Source: Trissonchulus latispiculum (Eukaryota > Nematoda > Enoplea > Enoplida > Ironidae). Taken from it: a stretch of DNA of 64,000 nt. Shown here piece by piece: positions 21,181 through 33,883 of the stretch; the stretch's first letter is position 1; every line of letters starts with the position of its first letter. The notes under the pieces are model-generated. The model ran no database searches. It had not been told where the DNA came from and worked only from the letters and a program-made list of their open reading frames with translations. Position numbers and translations under genes: made by a program. The DNA lies in contig JASAND010027968.1 of the NCBI GenBank assembly GCA_030248195.1, positions 1 through 64,000 on the forward strand, written 5' to 3'.

Positions 21181-22225
21181 TACAAGTATATATAAAACTA
21201 ATGCACATATACATAAATACATGTAAAAGCTAGCTAATATTTTGTAATTACACGTGCATAAAATACGTGTATTATGTACGCACCAACAGGGAACCATATT
21301 TTTCATTGGTGAGGAGCCTCTTCTTGTGAACTTACAACTTTTAATTAAGTACTTATTTTTGCGAAGCCAATTTTTCACATGGAATTAGCAGATGAACTGT
21401 GTGAATTTCTGTAATAACACTGACCCCGTTTTTCCAGAAATTCCAACAGAAATTTGAGCCATTTTCTGTCGGTGAGGGTAACTTATTGGAACTTAGCAAT
21501 AATCTATTTGTTTGCTATGTAATTGTAGTTTTGCAATTATAGTTGGTATGAAATCCGTTTTATAGATGATGCTGATTGATTCTCGAAATTTAAAGTTTAA
21601 AGAAAATTTGTATCTGAAGTTCATTAAGCACATTCTCAGGAAATTTCCAACATATCAAAGCTTTTCTTGTTTACTCTACCCTTTTCTAAATGTACAAATA
21701 AATATATGTGTATACACAATATAGGCGCCGTTTACCTATACATTATCGCTGGTCTATTTCGCTTAGGCTCCTATGAAAATTGCCAGTGGCACTTATGAAT
21801 TTCTTTAAATTTCATAAGTGGTCTGTGAAACACTTTTATGACACTTATGAGCCTATGAACCTATGGACTTATGAACCTATAAACATCTACCTATGACTTT
21901 TATGAAACAGGCCCCTGGGCTATCTGCCTGATCGCACTAGAAATAGGTGGGTGAAACATTGTACCCGAAATTTAACAACTGCAGTTGCAAAAAGTACCAA
22001 CCGTGTTCCACTGAGATAAACTACGTCACGAAAAAATATGAACAGAACTGACCTCCCCATATTAGACCCTATTGACACACAAATGAGTACCTACACTTGT
22101 GTACGCTCACTCGCTTGTATGATTACTTGTTGAAACTCTAAACGGGGTGTCACTAGGGTCAAATTTGTGAGGGAGTCAGCCGTTATCGTACAGATCATGT
22201 TCCCAGTCTGATAAGTGTGCCGACT
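21181..22225. other. Non-coding repeat-rich spacer
   Basis: No gene. 21770-21915 has short repeats of CTTATGAA / CCTATGAAC type and ends TTTATGAAACAGGCCCCTGG, a sequence common at MITE ends, but I could not define a left end. 22120-22215 is a diverged piece of the MITE family at 12243-12632 (GTCAGCCGTTATCGTACAGA). Confidence 0.5.
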
Positions 22226-22229
22226 ACGT

Positions 22230-24640
22230 ATGATTTACCCTTCAGCCACGACTTCCTCCCCTCCACCTTGTATATATAGTTCTGGTGATTTTTATTCGAT
22301 GTCGGAGGTTCCGGATGTCTAGTTGGCCGTTGGTTCTTTGGTTGTGTGATACTGGTGACTGTTCCGCTTGCTATCAGGTTTTATAGGGTTCCCCTCCCAA
22401 TACCAGATCATGTATGACCGGTGTCTCCAGCGGAACACTTTGGCAGCTAGCCAGGTCCGAAAGGGGAAGTCGCAGCACCCTGCTGCTTTTTATCTCTGAT
22501 CTTGGAAGTCCGTAGTAGTGGGTCCGAGCGCCATACGGCGCACCGAAAGTGATAACAGTTCTGCTGGCTCGAGCGTCTCAGGGCGAGGAGGGGATCAAGC
22601 CCGTTGGGCTTTCAGTCACGCACGACCCATTGGTTTGTGGAGATGCTCTGACTGATTGCAAACCTGATGGTCTAACCTAGGCTAAGCTATGGGCAAATAG
22701 CAACCCCAAGGACTGGCAACCCTGGTTGTATCCCGGCCAGAAACCGCTCTATGAATGGACATGTCAAATCGTTTCAGCCACACGGGTCTCCCCTTAGTCG
22801 GATGCCGATCGTGGAAATCTGGGCCTGATTGGACTAACGAATCGGGTTTCAGCACGTCCTACCACGGCGCAAGCAAAACTATCTTCCAGAATCAACATTG
22901 CCTCTTGGAATGTCTCCCTTGGAGCCAAAGAACTCCTCGCCAGATCTCTAAACAAGAGGAATATTGGTATCGCCTGTCTCTCGGAAACACGCATCCCAGA
23001 CTCCGGAAGCACCTAATTTCTAACTCTGGTATTGCCTGGATGTCAGCCCAAACATCCTAAATACAGATTCTATTACAGCAGCGCTACAGATAGAAGTGAT
23101 CAGCAGGGTGTGGGTATTGCCATCAGGTCTCGCTTAGAGCATGCTTTACAGGAATTCACACCCGTGTCAGCTCGGGTTGCGACAGCCCGCATAGCAACAT
23201 CACCTTTTCCAACAATAGCAGTTAGTTGCTACGCTCCAACGAATGCCGCCGACAACCAAACGAAAGACGACTTCTATCAACTGTTAAGCGACACTGTCAG
23301 TGAAGTTCCCGAGTGACTTCCTGCTGCTACTGCTACTGCAGGGCGATCTCAACGCTTGCTCGGTTCTGAACCTATGCACTGGCGGTCACTGTATCGGAAT
23401 CAGGAACGACAACGGCTACCGTTTCATTTCGTTCTTCTGCCAATATCGTCTGTTTGACATAGGCGTCGCCACCTAGAAACATAGGCGTTTAATGATGGCT
23501 CCAAGCGGAAACAGATGGACTTAGTTTGCATGTGACAACGGTGGATATCTTCTGTTGGGCAACCAGAAAGCGCACCGAACCTCTACTCGTTACGCACCGA
23601 AAAGCTGCAAAATGTACAAGTCCTGGAACAATTTCAAATGGAACCTACGAACAGATTTCAGGTACCGTCTGATACCAGTGGCATCGAAGACCTACAGTCT
23701 ATCACCAAGAAAGTTATCCAAGACACAGCATCGTTTGCCTAGCTACTACAACAAGACACCGGAATGACTGGATCTCGACGGACACTATAACTCTGATGGA
23801 ACAGCGAACACGCGCTCTTCCGGCGGCACGGCGCAGAGAACTTTCTTCCAGGAGAGCGGAGAACATGGCAAAGGACAAGAATACGTACTGGCAGAAGAAG
23901 GTGGAGGTGACTCCGGTAAACTGTTGTAAAACTCTGCAGGAAGTGTCCGGCAAAAGAGCAATAGATCGATACTCCGAAAAGCTGATGGCTCCATCATCCA
24001 CAGTTTCCAAAGAAGAAACGAGCGTTGAGCGGAACATTTTCAAGCTCTGCTAAGCCGTCCAGTCCTGCTCTGCTAAGCCATCCAGTCCTGCCCTGCCCCT
24101 TTTCGACCTCCCATTTGATGGATCTCTGGACATCTCTGCTGCTGAAGTGAGGCTATAAGATCAATGAAGTCTCCAGGTGCTCCCGGTGATGCCAGTATAC
24201 TGAAAACCGGTGAGCCAGCACTCTGGCGTCAGCTGACCTGCCTCGTCCGAAAGTTGTTGCAGTCTGAAGAAATACCCCTGGCTGGAAGAAATCCGTTTTG
24301 GTGCCACTCTTCAAGAAAGGTAATAAAACGGAACGCAAGAATTACAGGGGTATCTCACCTTTAGACGTTGCATACAAGATCGTCGAGGCCGTAATCTCAG
24401 ATCGAGTTCATAGGGCGGTAGACTTCTGTCAATGTGAAAACCAAGGAGGATTCAAACCGGGCCGCAGCACAGTTGACCAAAGTTTCGCGCCAAATCATGG
24501 AAGCTAGCAACGAGTACAGGCACCCGCTACTCGTCGCCTTTGTAGCCAAAGCAGCCTTTAATTCCATCGACCGCCTACGGCGATAGCATCGAAGTACTCT
24601 TAATGTTGAGGAATCTACGAACATTTAAAGCTGACTACTA
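22230..24640 (+). pseudogene. Degenerate non-LTR retrotransposon (LINE), endonuclease plus partial RT
   Basis: The fragments lie in order but in shifting frames. About 22889-23010 gives INIASWNVSLGAKELLARSL and CLSETRIPDSGS, the start of an APE-type endonuclease. 23032-23316 gives YYSSATDRSDQQGVGIA and CYAPTNAADNQTKDDFY. Near 23340 GDLNA is readable in a shifted frame. About 24170-24640 gives RT blocks: VPLFKKGNKTERKNYRGIS, DVAYKIVEAVI, and ENQGGFKPGRSTVDQ. The sequence stops before the catalytic Asp-Asp motif. Multiple frameshifts and stops make it non-functional. The endonuclease resembles the group often mislabelled craniofacial development protein 2. Confidence 0.85.
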
Positions 24641-24738
24641 CCAAAGTTTAAGCTGGTTTTAGATTTAAGGCAGTTTAAAAACCATGCCAATCGAACTGCA
24701 TAAGTTTAAGTTGTTTGAGTTGTTATTTAACTGCTTAA

Positions 24739-25971
24739 GGGGGGGGGTCCATTTTTGGCCGATTTTTCGATCATCTCCGATTTTACTCATTTTTACACAT
24801 TTTGTTCTCCGATTGGTATATTTTAACGAGTTTTTGAAATTAAAGTCGGATCTTTTACGGTTTATGAGTAATTTCACTTCAAAGTTGAGATCTCATGTGT
24901 TAAACATAGGAAAATGGAAAAGTTTCAATTTTTTGACTTGTGTCAAAAAATCTCGAAACTGGGAAAAGATTATCAGCATAATTTGGTATCATTAGAAACG
25001 CCTATTTGTATACTTTAATTTGTTGGAATTAGATTTTTTAGTTAGGCCTTTAAAGTTTTTAAAATAAGTTTTGAAGCTTGCTGACTGTGAAATTTGACGT
25101 TTTTCGTTGTTGAAAACTGGGGTGTTTCAACTTTGATTAAGCATTACATAAATTGAAAAGCCTAACAAAAAATCTGATTCCAACAAATCACAGTATATAA
25201 GTAGACGTTGCTAACAATACCAAATGATGTTGATAATCTTTGCCAGTTTCGAGATTTTTTGTCACTAAAAATTTGGTTTTTTACCAAAATTTTGAATTTT
25301 TTCGATTTTTTGCATATTACGTGAAACCATTGCAATCAGCAGCTACCAAATGCCAAAATATGACGTTTCTCGTTATTTCTGGTGGCTGTAGTTCAGTGTT
25401 GACTACAATTATTCCAGCTAAGTAGTCCAACGTGGTCGCTGCATCCCAATCTGTCGGACTGGTGCCCATAATAGCAAAAATATCGATTTTTTCAAATTTC
25501 TGAAAATATGATAAATTTGATATCAATCGAAAGCTCTTAAAGCGGAGAACATTTTTTCTTCTTGGGCTATGGTCCGCAAATGCACCAAATTGAAGTTAAT
25601 GGCTGTTAAAGGGTTTTGTTATCTAACCTCAACATTGGCCTTGCTGCTCCTTAAAAGTCGTTAAAATAGGCATGAAATCACATTTAGCCTGCCAACACCG
25701 GGACAAAATTAATTCGTTAGATCAATTGTCAAATGTACACCCCATTGAAGCTCCAAAATCGAAGACTGTATAAGGAAAATTGCCTTAGTCTCAAGCGGTA
25801 CCCTCGTTTTTCCCATTATTACAATTGCAAGCAGTTGATAGCTCGTAACTCGTGGAGACATGGATGAAACAACTCAATATTTAAACTTGGTACGTACAAC
25901 ATGTGTGGCTACGTTATGTGTAAAAATGAGCGAAATCCGTGCCTATAAATTTTTTCATGGTGGACCCCCCC
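24739..25971. mobile_element. TTAA-flanked non-autonomous element
   Basis: TTAA (24735-24738) followed by a G-run and GTCCA, mirrored by TGGACCCCCCC then TTAA (25972-25975). A TTAA target is typical of piggyBac and Kolobok types. Inside, arms at about 24946-25050 and 25155-25266 are inverted copies (CAAAAAATCTCGAAACTGG). No transposase frame. Confidence 0.65.
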
Positions 25972-25975
25972 TTAA

Positions 25976-26521
25976 GTGGCTTAAACGGCTTAAATAAGCT
26001 TATTCATGAAAAGGCAGTCGAACTTCTGAAACCTTGTTATTTTATATATAATCGTTCATTTTGGACCTATTATTAACTCGGCCTTATCGTCCGTTATCAA
26101 ATTTGTCGGTAATTAACCAAACCGAAAATAATAATAACCTGTATAAGAAAGTTACAGCACAGTATACCATTTGAGGTATACCGTTTAAAATCTACAATGT
26201 TGAGTACGACAGAGCACTCCAAAAATTTAATTATTGGTAATTAATAGTTCCAAGCGCAAACTTAATCTACATTATCAAATATGCACACGCCACTATTGAC
26301 GTATTGTCAATTCACGTTTTAAATGACATTATTTAGTACCTTTGTGCACGCTGGTGTGCGATCAGGCCGAACCAACTAGGATGTAGCTTCTGTACTTAGC
26401 CGATACACTCCACAATTCTTCAAATGCTTACTTGAAATGCTTGCTTGCGTGAAACATATGTCTGCAAAATGCTATGATTTGCTATTTTAGGTTGCTTTGT
26501 TAGACTCCTGTTTGCAAAGAG
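25976..26521. other. Upstream region of the ENaC gene
   Basis: AT-rich, no coding signal. It would hold the promoter and 5' UTR of the channel gene. Confidence 0.4.
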
Positions 26522-29500
26522 ATGGATTGGCTTTCTTTAAGACATGAAATCGGCAAAAGAACAACTATACACGGAGTAAAGGAAGTATGCAGGTTAAAAG
26601 GACTAAACTCTTTCCTTTGGCTGTGCTTTTTGTCTGTCAGTGTTATAATTGCCATGTACTCCTCCAAAGACGTAATAGATACCTTCATTGGACAAGACAC
26701 CAGAGTTGACATTCACACCTCTAAACATGACGCCTTGCAGCTCCCGGATATAGTTATTTGTCCGCATGCAAGGTCAGTTCTACAATTCTTTGCTTGCTTC
26801 TGTGGTTAATACGCTTATCAAAACATTTCGATCAGCGCATTGGCGAAATTCCACAGAGCAAAGGAAACCCAAACATGAGAAATCACTTAAACTTAATTGT
26901 TGGGTTGTGACACTCGTGAAAAAGTATTTAAGTTGTAATTAAATTTGGGCAAAATTATAATTCAGTTTGGGCAAAACCCGGAAAATCCTTCTTGATTTCT
27001 TTTTATTGGGGCTATTTGCTTCCTCAAGCCTCCCCATAATTTCGCCTCCTGCACATGTCTGGCCATGTTTCAATGTAACACTGTGCCAAACGGTGCGCGT
27101 TTGGGTTTACCTCCGCAATTATTTGAAATTCCGCAGTTATTCAAAATAATCCATAGCGCGGCCGTTATTCCGGTGACATCACCTAGAAAAGTGCATCAGC
27201 TGACCTAGCACATTGTCGCCTCCCTAAGTTGCGTTCTAAAATAAAAGAGCACTATCATTATCTGTCTTTGCACCGAAGCGAGGCGTATCAAACAAAATAA
27301 CATCATACTACAAAATTAAGAATATATTCCAAAAAATTGAAAGCAATATAAATATAAATTGATAATAATTCTATAATTTATTAAAGCAATTGGAAGAAGC
27401 AAAAATGTTAGTTCAAGAGTTACGGCTATATTTTCAGGTTCAATGCAGAAAAGCTAAGGGATGCTGCGAAACCTACCGGGATCGTTTTGAATAGTGATTT
27501 CGAATCCCTTTCTATTGCTTTGACTGGTGTCTTCGCCTCAATACACCCGTTTCCCTATATGAATTTAAGAGCAATAGCTGAAAGGGAAGCTGTTAATGTC
27601 GTTAATGTAATGGAAAAAGTGGACGATTACCTAGCAAAATCAAATAAGACTTTACTCGATTTTCTTTGGACTGCAAAATACAATTGCGAGGATGTAGTCA
27701 AAGCGTGTAGCACAGACGGCAGACATATCCTGCACAGCTCTATTTGCTGTAACAATTCAAATTGGTATGCGACACATTGCATCTATGGCATCGTTCTGAA
27801 AGGAAACCTACAGACTAGCACACACGAGTCTGCAGGTAATACAAAATGCTTTAGACGAAGGTGAATAAGTTATGAACATAAGTTAGTACACGGATCACAT
27901 CCTTACGTCCTTCACCTCCTTGACCAACGTTCCTGGCTAAACACCTCGCACCTGCGGGTGATGATCATCACAGTGTGATGTCTAATGCAAGAATCAACAA
28001 CAACATTCCCGGTAGCCGGATGTCTAGGTTACAAAAATACAACAAGATGGGCTGGTCCTACTGTTTCGCTGACTGGATTTTTGTATTTCTCTTGTCAAAT
28101 TCAGTTTGTATACGAAAGTTCGTCAGGCTGGGATCAAATTTGCGTGATCTATGGTCGTATCCGATTTAAAAATCAGCGTAAAAACAGTTTTTCTGGTCTG
28201 GTGCTGTCTGCCGGTGCAATAAATGGGTGGGGGGGCTACTTTCATTTTATCGGTGTCAAAGCAGTCGAATTTCCGGTCCATTTTCGCTTCTGAGGTTTGA
28301 AATTTGAGTTTTCGTACGCTATTATCTCAGTACTGGTTGGTCCAAAAGTAAAATTATTTCATTAAAATGATATTTGGTGTATCCCTAACAAGCCCCAACC
28401 TCAATTTGCTTCATATCTACTGTAACGTTTGAATGATAGCGTTTTAAAAATGGGTGATTTTTGCTTGTTTTGTCTAATTGCTAAACCGGACAAGAGATTT
28501 GATCCCATACGCTTATCTTGAGCTCATGAAAGATTTTTAACAAGTTAATGTTGAACCATTCTTAAAACGCTATCATTCAAAAATTACAGCAGATATGAAG
28601 TAAATTAAGGCTGAGGCTTGTTAGGGATAGACCAAATAACAATTAATAATGAAATAATTTGACTTCCGGTGTGAAGTTAGCACCGACGTTGACGTTTTCT
28701 TTTTCTGATACTGTTTCCTGTCGGTACTTGGGTGATCTCGGGCGGGAATTTGCGAATTTTACGTAGGTTTTGTAGTAGGTAATTTTTCATGTAGTTTGTC
28801 AAAAATGTCTCGATTGAGCTACGAGTAGTTTTATCGTTGGCCGGTTAGCATGTTAGAAAAGTTGTGTGCTCAACCGTGGTATGGTGTATGTTCACCGCTG
28901 TCGTTTCTTTTTATCTTTACATTATTTTTAACAAGCGTTTTAACTTTACTAGTACCTAAGGTACCCGTGGGTAACATTCTTTTTATCACGTTTTCTAACT
29001 GAGTGGACCCGTCCGAGGTCGCCCGGGGCCAAAAGAGGGGGTATTATGTGAAGTTAGCACCGACAGGAAAGATATAAATTATATCTGAGTTGCTAAGCCT
29101 AAGTGAATTTAGTATTGCATTTCGACAAACGTTCAATGATTTTACATTACTCCTGTCTAAATTCATGGGTCTGCTAGCTAATAGTTGATATTCGCCATAT
29201 TGGGTCGGGTTGAAGTCAGTTGTGGGTGTAAGGTATTCGACTGTGGTCGGGAGCTGTTTGCTAGAAGTTGGGTTCGATTCGTTGGGAATTATTCGTGGTA
29301 ATTTGGGGTAAAGTTTATTGTCGCTTGCTGGCTTCTGCCGGACTTTTGTGGTTTTGTTTTGAATTGGTCAAAGTTTATGTGCTTGGTTAAAATTTATGTT
29401 TTGTACTAATTTTGTCATCAAGTTTTGCTCGAAATTCATTAAATCGTTGTAATTGCCAAATTGACTTTTAGTTGGTCAGGATCCTCTATTTCTCCAACAT

Positions 29501-32500
29501 CACACACCACCGGTATTCACTTGTAATCTAAAGTCTTATCCTAGTAGTCAAAAGAGAAGGCAACAGCATTTTACTAAGTTTCATAGAGTCAAACTTCACA
29601 CCGGACTAACCGGATACTGAGATAATTTCGACACGAGAAATTCAAAATTCAATCAGCGAAACTGCAGAGCAGCCCATCTGCTGTACAGTTTTTGTAACCT
29701 AGACATCAGGTTACCGGACTTTGGCCTGATGTGACCAGTTTCGGAGATGTTTTCGGCCAAAGACCAACATTCTAGAATGGATTAATAAGGAGTTTCCTTC
29801 CGAATCTGAAGATTTTTTATCAATTTAGTATCCGGTAACCGCATATAGAAAAGATATTACGAGTTTAGCGGATTTTCCCCCTCCCTCCTGATAATTCTAA
29901 AAATATTTACTTTATATAGGCTACCTTAAATATTAACTCAGGACAGGCGCTCACAGTTCGGTTTAAAGATTTTTGGTCAGACTTTAGTGATGCTTACACT
30001 TGCCTGCTTAGTTTCAGGTTCATTCCAGTTTTAGCTTCTGCTCAAAATTTATTTTAATTTTAAATTCAGCTTAGTGTTGGTTCCAAACAGGCAGCTGTTT
30101 ATATTCAGTTTCAGTTTCAGCCACGAGTATCTATAGTATCAGGTGCATTTGAGCTCTGACTACTCCTAATTTTGTGTTAGTTTTAGTTTGAACGCTAAAT
30201 AAAAAAAGATAACGGAACAAAGACCTGCTTCGTAGATATCAGAGCTTACTGTGGAGTATATCTAAAGCTTTTTGCTAGTAGTTTTATAGGTGTGGAAATT
30301 TCCTAGTTTGCAAATGTCTACGAACTTCGGAACAAATATGCAAATTAGGAATATGCAAATTAGTTTAGCCAATATTTAAGGGAGCAAATGTTCGACTTTT
30401 TCGGTCACTGTCGATTGATCACAAATTTGGTCGTCAATATAAAAGAAGGCTCGGACCAGGGTTAGAGGTTGGTTCAGGGGGGTTGAGAGTTAAATTGTTA
30501 TGCACACGGTCATGTTTTGGTCTTTGTTTGTTTAAGCTAAATTCAATTATGCTGGTTTCTCGGAAATAAACTCAACTTGTTTGAATTTTTCTGTTAGCTT
30601 CAAGATGACACACTCATTACGTACCTTAGCAATCTTTACTCTTTTATCAAATTTTTATACAGGAATGCGTTGGCTGTTGTCTCACCAAAGTGATGGACAC
30701 TTCCATGCTGGAATTCCTTTAAACAAGGGCTTCACATCATTTCTAATAAATACCGAAGGAAGACTGTCCAGAGCATACCACGTACCGTCTGGTAGCTTTA
30801 ATAAGTGGACGATTCAAAATGTAGTGAACAGAAGAGTCAGCACAAAGGAAAAGCCGTGCACTGATGACAGCAAAATGGGTTTCAATGGATGCTTGATTGA
30901 CTGCATAATAGGTTCACTAGGTGCACAAGCTTTAGGCAACGGTGTTTGTAGAAAATGTGTTTTACCCGCTTTGATCAATGTAACTAAAGCAAACCTAAAT
31001 GTCAAACCGTTGTGTGGCATATTGGATACCGCGCTTTGTATGGGTGGCGGTTTTTTCTCAGCGAAAGAATCGGTAGTTCATCAAATAGTGAAAACTTGTC
31101 ACCTTTCATGCCAAATTGATTGCAAAGAAACCGAGCTTATGCTGTCATCGTCAACGTCTGTGTAAGTGAATCCAACCCATTTCTGAAATATTAAAAAAAG
31201 TCCTTGGAATATAGCTCAGTAATCGTATTTGAACCAACTCCTTAAAGTTTAAGGTCGAAGCTACTTGGGTTAAAATTTCTGTGATTTTGCTTAAATTGAG
31301 CCCATTGACAGCCCCTAGTGTCTCCTTAATTAATTCAATAAAAGTTTTCTTCTTGGTACATCTAGTTGTTAACCATTTAAAGTCATCAGTCAAAAGCAAA
31401 TTGTTAGTGATTTATTATTGTTGTTGTTGTTGTTAGTGTTGTTATTGTTGTTGTTTGCTTTCTAAGTTTGACAAACTGTTCGACAAGTTTTAGTTATTGT
31501 CTTGTGCAATAAAACTAGTTGTATTGTGTTTTAAAAGTTTCGATTTGAGTGCGTTATCGTTGCCAGAAGTAAAATTCGTATGTTCTCATTTCGGACAAGT
31601 TTCAATTGAACAAGCATTTTAGTGATGAACGAAATTAGCTGTAATTTCAGCTTTTTAGTTTGCGTAAGACTTTTGCGAGCTATCAACGGGCACAATTTGA
31701 GCCAAATCATGGAGGGTCGAATTTTTGACTCAATCAGCCAGCCACATAAATGTGCCCCAAATCTCTAGGAGCGGTTTTAGTTTTTTGCATATCATATGCG
31801 TGCGTGGCCATAAGACATTTTGTCGATAGTACTTGGCTGCTCTCATTAGCTCACCAGGCACTTGAGAACCTGTCCAACCCCTACTTTTCGTGGCATCAGA
31901 TTGAAAATGTATCTTGCTGTCTGTTTTAATGAAAATCTACGCATTGGCACAATAAAATAAGACATATTGGGGAAATACACACATGGTATGAACTTTGTTA
32001 AACCCTTGTTGAAGAGGAATGCTAAACTTAAACGACCTTCCAAAGTTGAAAGGTAAAAGTTTCTGATGCGAAAACCGGAAGCTAAAATTTTGTGTGAACA
32101 TAGACCCCGTAGGTCTCCAATAGCATTCAAGTGATTTTATTTTATTGCAGTTTATTGCGAAATAAATCTATGTATTTATCGTAGATTGTGTCAAGTAATA
32201 TTCCTCACATGAAATTACGGCTGTCCACTTTTTGTAGTTTATTCTTTCAGGGTGAGACCTGAAAATCTTTTTAGATTGAATACCTCAAACTATATGACGG
32301 AATGGGCAATTCTGCACGTACAATATCAGTATCTTCGAACAGAATACTATGTAGAAACTGTCAAATATGATTCATTTAGAACATTTGCTGCAGTTGGAGG
32401 AATTCTGGGCGCTTGGGTGAGCTTGTGTAATTACATAAAATGTGATAAACAGTTAATCTGTTCAGGACAGATGATTTTCTGATATTGAACATCCGGCATT

Positions 32501-33075
32501 CACGGTTTGTCACAGCGAATGTTATGAAACCTGTTAATTCCAAGAATTATGAAGACTTTGTTTGAGCGATGACATGAGTCAGTGTTACGCAAAACAGTTA
32601 GTAAGACTTCTATTGTCTTCTAGCAGCACAGGTTAAGGTTGGGTGCGTTAAGTTGCCCACAGAGACAGCATTTGGAGACCCAACTCAGAACGGTATTTAA
32701 AAGGCTCATTCTTCTGCAATTATGTCCCTAGCTGCTCACCTGTCATCTTTTAGTCCTACTCTTTGCGTTTTTTACTGATCCGATCTTGCTGCACCCAGTG
32801 GAGCAGATGATAAACATGATATGGTGTTTTCGTAGAAAACACATAGGGCATTTCGTTTCTAATTCCCTTTTGATTGATCTTCTTTCCATATCAAACGTTT
32901 TTGCAGGACTATCCATCTTGTTACATTGCTTAGGTCACACATGACAATAGACTTTACTCATCGTTGTATATTCTAGATTGGATGTTCTGTATTCAGTTTT
33001 ATCCATATTGTCTGCCTTATATTCCTTGGAATTATTGATATGTTTAAGAGAGAGCAACCAGAATCTGCTCGTTAA
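26522..33075 (+). CDS. DEG/ENaC-family ion channel subunit
   Basis: Five exons: 26522-26772, 27438-27860, 30598-31161, 32251-32416, 32977-33075 (1503 nt, 500 aa; usual family size). These trimeric plasma-membrane channels carry sodium and are usually blocked by amiloride. Seen: the N-terminal gating HG pair (TTIHGVKEVC), TM1 (SFLWLCFLSVSVIIAMY), an ectodomain with a Cys-rich region in exon 3 (GFNGCLIDC, GVCRKCVLP, CHLSCQIDC), and the pre-TM2 segment VGGILGAW joined to IGCSVFSFIHIVCLIF. GCS is the G-x-S selectivity filter. The last exon is only 33 codons. Donors and acceptors are GT/AG with matching phases. The exon 2 donor at 27861 is used rather than 27836, which would bring a stop. Introns 2 and 3 carry repeats. 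Ligand and subfamily are not clear. Confidence 0.9.
27930..28010 (+). repeat. Dispersed retroelement 3'-tail-like repeat, copy 1
   Basis: About 80 bp: CCTGGCTAAACA, GGGTGATGATCATCAC, TGTGATGTCTAATGC, then CAACAACAAC. It matches 39534-39612. The simple-repeat tail suggests the 3' end of a non-LTR element or SINE. Confidence 0.6.
28005..29725. mobile_element. Nested inverted-repeat elements in ENaC intron 2
   Basis: The outer arms are GGATGTCTAGGTTACAAAAA (28018) and its complement near 29695, with further pairing through GTTTCGCTGA and ATTATCTCAGTA. Inside are two structures. One is a foldback with arms about 28349-28458 and 28556-28665 (TCCCTAACAAGCC). The other is a segment at 28664-29604 ending in CCGGTGTGAAGTT on the left and its complement on the right. 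No coding sequence. Confidence 0.65.
31162..32250. other. ENaC intron 3
   Basis: AT-rich, non-coding, with a TTG/TTA trinucleotide microsatellite at about 31411-31455. No other structure noted. Confidence 0.6.
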
Positions 33076-33459
33076 TTCTGTAATATGTTTTGATGTGCAT
33101 CATGTAAAGCTAAGGATTTCGAACAATAATAACAATAATTATCAATTGGTTACAGTTACTGGTTACAGTGACCATATAACCATGAGCTGACTGCAATGAT
33201 GTCCAAACATCCTTTGAAGTTGAAATTAAAATTTCAGTGAATTCTAATGCGAGTAAATTTCTAAATTTCATGTGATTCTGTTTGAATATTTGTAATGAAA
33301 GCGGCTGAAATCCAGGGGTCCAAATTCGTTGTTACACAGAGAGGCAGACAGCGAGAAGATGCTGGGATCTACTCTTAGGTCTAAGGATCAAGCTAGCCTA
33401 GTGTGGGTCTAACCTAATCCAGACGGTCCGCCTGTTGGATACGTGAGTTCACTAGTGCC
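33076..33459. other. 3' flank of the ENaC gene
   Basis: Probable 3' UTR. An ATTAAA variant poly(A) signal may lie near 33225. No gene. Confidence 0.35.
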
Positions 33460-33883
33460 TCAAGGCCAGTACTTATCAAGGGAACAGTTACGATGCTTGA
33501 CTGCCACCCACGGATCGGTACCAGGGGTCACTGCACAACAGAAGAGAACCTTGAAGTCGGAACAACTGTCACACTCGAACACGCAAGACCAGGGCTCCGT
33601 ATGAGGGCTTCCTTCAGGCTCGCTATCAACAGTCCAAGCTTCAATCTCAGCGCGATTCCACGGCTGAGAACAGTTGCAATAGAAGGTTACCTCTGAATGC
33701 TCAGGCTCAACTAGAGAACTACCCTCGTGAACTAGGAAAAGTATGCTAAAGCTGTACTGGTGGTGACACTCAGGACACTGATGAAACGGCAAATTCAGTT
33801 GGTTCTCAGGCTCACTAATATCACTAAGATTTCCTTCGTCGTCAGCGTCTCCGTAGACAAACTCAATGGGCTCCAGACTGATC
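33460..33883 (-). CDS. Unrecognised Cys-rich reading frame
   Basis: Open from about 33883 to a stop at 33460 without an ATG near the start, so it may be an exon or a broken ORF. The N-terminal part is acidic (EFVYGDADDEGNLSDISEPE). The rest has paired cysteines: CPEC, YCNC, CVFECDSC and FCCAV, suggesting zinc binding. Composition and steady open frame look coding-like. I do not recognise the family; a transposon-encoded or virus-like accessory protein is one possibility. Confidence 0.35.

Noticed and set aside
21040..21378. Ile/Tyr-rich frames on both strands
   Set aside because: They are (TA)n microsatellite translations.
21720..21915. A complete MITE ending in CAGGCCCCT
   Set aside because: Only the right end resembles a MITE terminus; I could not find a convincing inverted partner or a target duplication.
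27836..27841. GTAATA as the donor of ENaC exon 2
   Set aside because: Joining it to 30598 gives an early stop. The GT at 27861 keeps the frame through to the G-x-S exon.
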